Origin: Gammaproteobacteria bacterium
GTDB taxonomy: Bacteria; Pseudomonadota; Gammaproteobacteria; CAJXQU01
NCBI GenBank assembly: GCA_026984275.1
Contig: JALSSM010000310.1
Location: 1-10,068 of the forward strand
DNA length: 10,068 nucleotides
Reading direction: 5' to 3'
In this document: positions 6,412 to 10,068 of the stretch, in pieces
Position numbering within the stretch: position 1 is the first letter of the stretch
Layout of the letters: each line of letters opens with the position of its first letter
Position numbers and translations under genes: made by a program
Notes under the pieces: generated by a model
Told to the model about the DNA's origin: nothing
Seen by the model: the letters and a program-made list of their open reading frames with translations, nothing else
Database searches by the model: none

Positions 6412-7179
6412 CTATAAATCATAGGTCATGATCAAAGGAGCATGATCAGAAAATCGCTCGTCTTTGTAGATTTCTGTCGAGCGTACTTTGCCTTTTAAAC
6501 CCGGCGATAAAATCTGGTAATCAATTCGCCAACCGACATTTTTGGCCCAGGCCTGACCACGATTAGACCACCAGGTATATTGATCCGGTTCCTGATTGAT
6601 CTCACGGAAAGCATCAACAAATCCCAGTTCATCAAAAATTTGTGTCATCCACTCTCGTTCTTCCGGCAGGAAACCAGAGTTTTTCCGGTTACCTTTCCAG
6701 TTTTTCAGGTCTATTTCTTTATGAGCAATATTCCAGTCACCACAAATAATATAATCCCGGCCATCTTTGCTCATAGACTCCAGCACAGGATAAAACCGAT
6801 CCATAAAATCGAATTTTCTTTGCTGCCGTTCTTCGCTGGAGGAGCCAGAAGGTAAGTACAAAGAGATCACGCTCATGTTTCCATAATCAGCCTGAATGAA
6901 ACGGCCTTCACGATCAAAATCTTCCCAACCCAGTCCGGAAATAATTTGATCGGGTTGTTCTCGCATATATAAAGCCACACCGCTGTAACCCTTTTTCTCT
7001 GCATCATGAAAGCTGGCATGAAACCCTTTTGGTGACAAAATTTCATCGACCAGCTGGTGAGTCTGTGCCTTGGTTTCCTGGATACAGATCACGTCAGCTT
7101 TTTGTTTCGGCAACCAGTCAAAAAAGCCTTTGCGATGGGCTGCCCGAATACCATTGAGGTTAGCGGTGATAATTTTCAT
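6412..7179 (-). CDS. xthA: Exodeoxyribonuclease III (Crc-like ExoIII/AP endonuclease family)
   Basis: 255-residue endonuclease/exonuclease/phosphatase-fold enzyme, expected to act in base excision repair at abasic sites and as a 3'-5' exonuclease. The residues matching the ExoIII active site all appear present: Asn7 (MKIITANLNG), Glu35 (ICIQETK), Tyr108 (LYLPSG), Asp148 and Asn150 (CGDWNIAH), Asp220 (WRIDYQ) and Asp245-His246 (FSDHAP). Overall it resembles the Pseudomonas catabolite-repression protein Crc closely: IISGLGWEDFDREGRFIQADY, LPSGSS...KFDFMDRF, DLKNWKGN and VGWRIDYQILSPGL have direct Crc counterparts. Crc, however, has lost catalytic residues. AGGA lies six bases before the ATG. 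The gene is divergent from pyrE across 59 bp, as crc neighbours pyrE in Pseudomonas. I call it a nuclease; a regulatory role cannot be excluded. Confidence 0.93.
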   Translation of the reverse strand: MKIITANLNGIRAAHRKGFFDWLPKQKADVICIQETKAQTHQLVDEILSPKGFHASFHDAEKKGYSGVALYMREQPDQIISGLGWEDFDREGRFIQADYGNMSVISLYLPSGSSSEERQQRKFDFMDRFYPVLESMSKDGRDYIICGDWNIAHKEIDLKNWKGNRKNSGFLPEEREWMTQIFDELGFVDAFREINQEPDQYTWWSNRGQAWAKNVGWRIDYQILSPGLKGKVRSTEIYKDERFSDHAPLIMTYDL

Positions 7180-7199
7180 AAAGATTCCTGTTAATTTCC

Positions 7200-7212
7200 T
7201 GATAGACTATCA
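7200..7212. promoter_or_regulatory. 13-bp palindrome in the ExoIII-pyrE divergent spacer
   Basis: TGATAG-A-CTATCA is a perfect 6-bp inverted repeat around a single base within the 59-bp space between the divergent nuclease and pyrE starts. It overlaps where core promoter elements must lie (GATAGT on the minus strand, GACTAT on the plus strand are -10-like). It may be an operator or just paired -10 sequences. No known regulator motif is recognised. Confidence 0.35.
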
Positions 7213-7238
7213 CGCTTTCTAAAAGACGAAAGTAGATC

Positions 7239-7886
7239 ATGCAAGAATATCAAAAAGAATTTATTGAGTTTGCTCTCGAAAATGAAGTCCTGAAATTCGG
7301 TAGCTTTACCCTGAAATCCGGTCGGCAAAGCCCTTATTTTTTCAATACGGGCTTATTCAACTCCGGGGCAAAACTGGCTCGCCTTGGTGGTTATTATGCC
7401 CAGGCGATCATCAATTCCGGTATTGAATTCGATATGATTTATGGTCCTGCCTACAAGGGTATTCCATTGGCGGCGGCAACCGCTATTGCACTGGCAGTCA
7501 ATCATGATCGTGATGTGCCTTATTGCTCGAACCGCAAGGAAGTCAAAGATCATGGCGAAGGCGGTATGATCCTCGGCGCACCGTTACAGGGCAAGGTTTT
7601 AATTATTGATGATGTGATTTCTGCCGGCACCTCTGTCAATGAGTCCATTGAGGTTTTCAATAGCATGGGCGCTGAGCTGGCGGGAGTGATCATCTCACTC
7701 AATCGTCAGGAACGTGGTAAAGGCGAACTGTCTGCGATACAGGAAATTGAACAGCAACATCAGATCTCGGTTGAAAGTATCGTTTCTCTCACCGATCTGA
7801 TCGAACATCTTTCAGGCAAGCCAGAAATGGCTGAGCACCTGGAGAAGGTGCTGGATTATAGAGAAGAGTATGGTGAAAAATCCTAG
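7239..7886 (+). CDS. pyrE: Orotate phosphoribosyltransferase
   Basis: 215 residues (E. coli PyrE is 213). It transfers phosphoribosyl from PRPP to orotate to give orotidine 5'-monophosphate in de novo pyrimidine synthesis. The N-terminus FGSFTLKSGRQSPYFFNTG (20-38) is the orotate-binding segment. IYGPAYKGIPLA (67-78) and the flexible catalytic loop SNRKEVKDHGEGG (97-109) follow, then the PRPP-binding signature VLIIDDVISAGTS (120-132). All are intact. No strong Shine-Dalgarno is present (GACGAAAG lies upstream of the ATG). Its TAG stop lies inside the left arm of the inverted repeat that separates it from the convergent permease gene. It has no rph leader or pyrE attenuator of the enterobacterial type in the short upstream gap. 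Confidence 0.97.
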   Translation: MQEYQKEFIEFALENEVLKFGSFTLKSGRQSPYFFNTGLFNSGAKLARLGGYYAQAIINSGIEFDMIYGPAYKGIPLAAATAIALAVNHDRDVPYCSNRKEVKDHGEGGMILGAPLQGKVLIIDDVISAGTSVNESIEVFNSMGAELAGVIISLNRQERGKGELSAIQEIEQQHQISVESIVSLTDLIEHLSGKPEMAEHLEKVLDYREEYGEKS

Positions 7887-7947
7887 GATGCTGACGGATT
7901 CAGGAAGAGTCTACGGCGGCGATCCCCTGAATCCAACAACCTCCTAG
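7883..7947. repeat. 65-bp symmetric inverted repeat between convergent pyrE and permease genes
   Basis: A perfect 9-bp stem, GGATTCAGG (7896-7904) with CCTGAATCC (7926-7934), is nested inside a perfect 6-bp stem, CTAGGA (7883-7888) with TCCTAG (7942-7947). The two side segments are both 7 nt (7889-7895 and 7935-7941) and still share three pairs, so the whole is symmetric about position 7915. The central loop is 21 nt. The outer arms contain the stop codons of both convergent genes. It probably acts as a bidirectional terminator or mRNA 3'-end stabiliser. There is no T-run on either side, so it is not a canonical intrinsic terminator; a REP-like dispersed repeat is an alternative. Confidence 0.7.
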
Positions 7948-8732
7948 CCCAGGATAAGTTTCAGTCCGATGATCACGGTGATCAATTCATAGACTCTTTT
8001 GATCCAGTAATTTCCTTTGATGATAGAAAGATGTGCTCCCGCATAGCCGCCCAATAACGATCCAAGCAATAATGCCGGCAGCCAGTCCCAGCGAATTTCA
8101 CTGAGCAGCCCCAGCGTCAGGGCACCGGCTCCATTCCAGAACATGCCAACCAGGATCAGTGTGTAAGCAACAGCACGTTTATATTCCAGCCCAAACCAGC
8201 GTACCAGCCAGAGTGTGACAAATAAACCGGTGCCCGATGTGAGTGATCCATTCAGTACACCGATTAAAAATAAGACTGTTCCTCCAATGACATAACCTTG
8301 CCGGTTTCGATTGATCACGACTGTTTGTTGCCCCAGAGAAGGTTTTAGCCACGAATAAACTCCCAGACTAATTGTCAGACAGCCCAACGCGACCTCTGCC
8401 CAACGATCTGGCACGTCAAGAATAATATGTGCCCCGATGATCACCCCGGGAACCCCTGTCCCCAGAATAAACAGGGCAAATCGAAGATCGAGACTCTTTT
8501 CTCGCAGGTGTCTTAAAGTAGCACCGACACCCAGGGCTACACTGGCGAGCTTGTGTGTTCCCAGAGCGACAGAAAATGGCAAACCCAGAAACAGTAATGC
8601 CGGTAGCTGGATCAGTCCTGCTCCACCACCAGCGAAGGCAGAAAACAGGTTCGCGAAAAACGAAATAATAAACAGGATGATTTGGTTATTGTAGTCCATT
8701 AATTTATAGAGACGTGCTAAAGTTTTTTTCAC
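7944..8732 (-). CDS. TauE/SafE (TSUP) family membrane permease
   Basis: 262-residue polytopic inner-membrane protein of the TSUP family, whose members are linked to export or uptake of sulfite, sulfoacetate, other organosulfur compounds or organic acids. The substrate here cannot be read from sequence. The two family half-repeats are visible: FAGGGAGLIQLPALLFLGLP (33-52) with ALGTHKLASVALG (56-68), and GVLNGSLTSGTGLFVTLWLV (158-177) with YKRAVAYTLILVG (184-196), followed by LGSLLGGYAGAHLS (223-236). About eight hydrophobic segments are apparent. The start used is a GTG at 8730-8732 with AAGGA about 13 bases upstream. An ATG at codon 12 (8697-8699) has no ribosome site either, and homologues often begin near it, so the first 11 residues are uncertain. 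It is convergent with pyrE and divergent from the DUF4124 gene. Confidence 0.88.
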   Translation of the reverse strand: MKKTLARLYKLMDYNNQIILFIISFFANLFSAFAGGGAGLIQLPALLFLGLPFSVALGTHKLASVALGVGATLRHLREKSLDLRFALFILGTGVPGVIIGAHIILDVPDRWAEVALGCLTISLGVYSWLKPSLGQQTVVINRNRQGYVIGGTVLFLIGVLNGSLTSGTGLFVTLWLVRWFGLEYKRAVAYTLILVGMFWNGAGALTLGLLSEIRWDWLPALLLGSLLGGYAGAHLSIIKGNYWIKRVYELITVIIGLKLILG

Positions 8733-8744
8733 CTTTGCCGATAA

Positions 8745-8761
8745 TTCCTTAAATTAAGGAA
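8745..8761. promoter_or_regulatory. 17-bp perfect palindrome between permease and DUF4124 genes
   Basis: TTCCTTAA-A-TTAAGGAA has 8-bp perfect arms around one base, centred 21 bp from the permease GTG and 31 bp from the DUF4124 ATG. The site is well placed to be an operator shared by the divergent pair, or the arms may serve as AAGGAA ribosome-binding sequence on the minus strand. AT-rich palindromes of this size can occur by chance but this one is long. The regulator is unknown. Confidence 0.45.
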
Positions 8762-8783
8762 GATCTGACCAAAGGAAAGTAGA

Positions 8784-9425
8784 ATGACATCAAATACTCT
8801 TCGTATAGTAATCATCTCAACACTCTTCGCAATCTCTTTGTCACCCGCACATGCCAGAATCAAGTGCTGGACTAACAGTGATGGGATCAGAGAATGTGGA
8901 AATACTGTTCCACCTGAATATTCACAGCAAAACACAAAACAGGTGAATAAACTGGGCGTAACGATCAAGGAAACAGGGCGTGCCAAAACCCAGGAAGAGC
9001 TGGATGCTGAAGATCGAAAAATAGCAGAAGAACGAGAAAGACAGTTGGCTATTCAAAAGCAGAAAGAGTCTGATCAACTTTTGCTAAATACATTTGCTTC
9101 AGCGGATGACATCATTCTTGCTCGCGAAGGTAAGCTCACCTCTTTGCATGCCGAGATCAGCCTCCGCGAGGCACACATTAAAAAACTACAGTCTAATCTG
9201 GATAAAATCGTTGCTTCAGCAGCCGATATGGAACGTAAAGGCCAAAGACCAACTGAGCAGGTTCTAAACGATATCCGTAACGTAAAAGCGCAGATCGCTG
9301 AGAATAAGCGTTATATTCTGGCCAAACAGCAAGAGCAGGAAATCGTGAAAAAACGTTATGATGAAGATTTAGTTCGTTACAACAGATTGCGTTCAGAAGC
9401 GGATTATCTGGCCAACTCGAAATAA
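8784..9425 (+). CDS. Secreted DUF4124-like protein with long coiled coil
   Basis: 213 residues. The signal peptide runs MTSNTLRIVIISTLFAISLS with likely cleavage after AHA (22-24). The mature N-terminus RIKCWTNSDGIRECGNTVPP (25-44) has the DUF4124 pattern (aromatic-x-D-x-x-G...Y/C-x-x-x-P-P); Cys28 and Cys38 could form a disulfide in the periplasm. After a short linker, residues about 68-208 are highly charged and helical (EELDAEDRKIAEERERQLAIQ, ISLREAHIKKLQSNLDKI, LNDIRNVKAQIAENKRYI), predicting two or three coiled-coil segments. Similar proteins are found in many gammaproteobacteria without assigned function; an envelope scaffold or adaptor role is only a guess. AAAGGA precedes the ATG at good spacing. 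It ends 4 bp before the convergent slmA stop. Confidence 0.85.
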   Translation: MTSNTLRIVIISTLFAISLSPAHARIKCWTNSDGIRECGNTVPPEYSQQNTKQVNKLGVTIKETGRAKTQEELDAEDRKIAEERERQLAIQKQKESDQLLLNTFASADDIILAREGKLTSLHAEISLREAHIKKLQSNLDKIVASAADMERKGQRPTEQVLNDIRNVKAQIAENKRYILAKQQEQEIVKKRYDEDLVRYNRLRSEADYLANSK

Positions 9426-9429
9426 TAGA

Positions 9430-10023
9430 TCAGTTTGATACAAACAGCCCTTTTTTCAGGAGTGGCCACTGTATTTCCCAGTATTCTGTGGGGCGCGCAG
9501 TAAAACCGGATCGTACATAACGGGACATTCTGCCATCAGCCACAGAAAGCAGAAGATTAGCAATAGAACTGGTTGAGCCTGCTGGCCGTAGACTTCCGGC
9601 CATGGGAGCTTCCCGCAGGATTTGTTTAAACTGTGTTTCCAGTCGCTCGAATAACTGTGCCATTCTTTGTCGCAAACGTTCATTTTCTCCCGTCAGGGCA
9701 TCGCCTACCAGAATTCGGGTAATGCCAGGGTTTTTTTCAGCAAATCTCAGAAGCAGTAGTAACAGATTTTCGCATCGTTTTGCTACATCTGTTTCTTCTT
9801 CCATGATTCGGTTAGCCAGTCCGAAAATAGCCTCTTCTGCAAAATCGATCAGTCCTTCAAACATTCGTGCCTTGCTTGGAAAATGTCGGTATAAAGCTGC
9901 TTCAGAGACGCCCACCGCCTCTGCCAGTCGCGCCGTTGTGATACGGCTACCCGGACTGGTTTCCAGTTCATGTGCCAGAACTTCAAGGATCTGTTGTTTA
10001 CGATCCATTCTTTTTTTACTCAT
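9430..10023 (-). CDS. slmA: SlmA, nucleoid occlusion factor (TetR family)
   Basis: 197 residues, one fewer than E. coli SlmA. DNA-bound SlmA dimers block FtsZ ring assembly over the chromosome. The helix-turn-helix spans RITTARLAEAVGVSEAALYRHFPSK in two parts (27-51), nearly identical to the E. coli protein, followed by ARMFEGLIDFAEEAI (52-66). The ligand-like domain keeps the SlmA-specific blocks LLLLLLRFAEKNPGITRIL (87-105), LFERLETQ (124-131) and the C-terminal RMSRYVRSGFTARPTEYWE (165-183) ending with WPLL (186-189). The start is preceded by GGGGG about nine bases upstream. The frame remains open to the window edge but offers no upstream start codon, and the length fits. In E. coli slmA adjoins pyrE; here two genes lie between. 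Confidence 0.96.
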   Translation of the reverse strand: MSKKRMDRKQQILEVLAHELETSPGSRITTARLAEAVGVSEAALYRHFPSKARMFEGLIDFAEEAIFGLANRIMEEETDVAKRCENLLLLLLRFAEKNPGITRILVGDALTGENERLRQRMAQLFERLETQFKQILREAPMAGSLRPAGSTSSIANLLLSVADGRMSRYVRSGFTARPTEYWEIQWPLLKKGLFVSN

Positions 10024-10068
10024 TAACTCATACCCCCAGTCCGTCGCCCATGAATCAACGTACCAACT
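10024..10068 (-). other. Upstream edge of slmA, neighbour not identifiable
   Basis: The last 45 bp read on the minus strand into the slmA start. They contain GGGGG as its probable ribosome site and possible stop codons (TGA, TAA) of a preceding gene in two frames. They are too short to name that gene. From other gammaproteobacteria argB or the dut/coaBC/algC group would be the expected neighbour, which is inference only. Confidence 0.3.

Noticed and set aside
8729..8986. 85-codon minus-strand open frame spanning the permease-DUF4124 spacer
   Set aside because: It overlaps the DUF4124 gene antisense and the permease start, and shows no family features.

Overview
The window looks like ordinary chromosome from a gammaproteobacterium of moderate GC content. 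The evidence is a type IVa pilus retraction block (pilT-pilU) divergent from yggS-proC-yggT, a DUF4426 gene, an ExoIII/Crc-type gene beside pyrE, and slmA, a cell-division regulator largely confined to Gammaproteobacteria. The pilU-pilT/yggS-proC-yggT arrangement matches, from memory, Pseudomonas aeruginosa PA0396-PA0392. The protein sequences are not obviously Pseudomonas, and I cannot name the genus.

Layout. Positions 1-3615 (minus strand) hold pilT, pilU, a second pilU-like ATPase and the start of a small DUF2007 protein, read in that order from right to left and probably one transcript. A 173-bp divergent intergenic region follows. Positions 3789-6403 (plus strand) hold yggS, proC, yggT and a secreted DUF4426 protein with short gaps. 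An ExoIII-family nuclease gene (minus) converges on these and is divergent from pyrE (plus). pyrE converges on a TauE/SafE-type membrane permease gene (minus) across a strikingly symmetric inverted repeat. The permease gene is divergent from a secreted DUF4124 coiled-coil protein gene (plus), which ends 4 bp from slmA (minus). The last 45 bp lie upstream of slmA.

How the genes relate. The pilus ATPases drive pilus depolymerisation and twitching or DNA uptake, and three paralogous motors in tandem is one more than the classical pair. YggS (PLP homeostasis) and ProC (proline synthesis) are a widespread neighbour pair. ExoIII/Crc-type and PyrE are neighbours in Pseudomonas as crc-pyrE, but here the nuclease active site appears complete. 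slmA and pyrE are adjacent in E. coli; here the permease and DUF4124 genes lie between them.

I see no phage, IS element, CRISPR array, RNA gene or defence island, and no convincing unknown multi-gene system. The points most worth following are the third retraction ATPase, the catalytically intact Crc-like ExoIII next to pyrE, the absence of metXW between yggT and the DUF4426 gene, and two symmetric DNA elements at 7883-7947 and 8745-8761.
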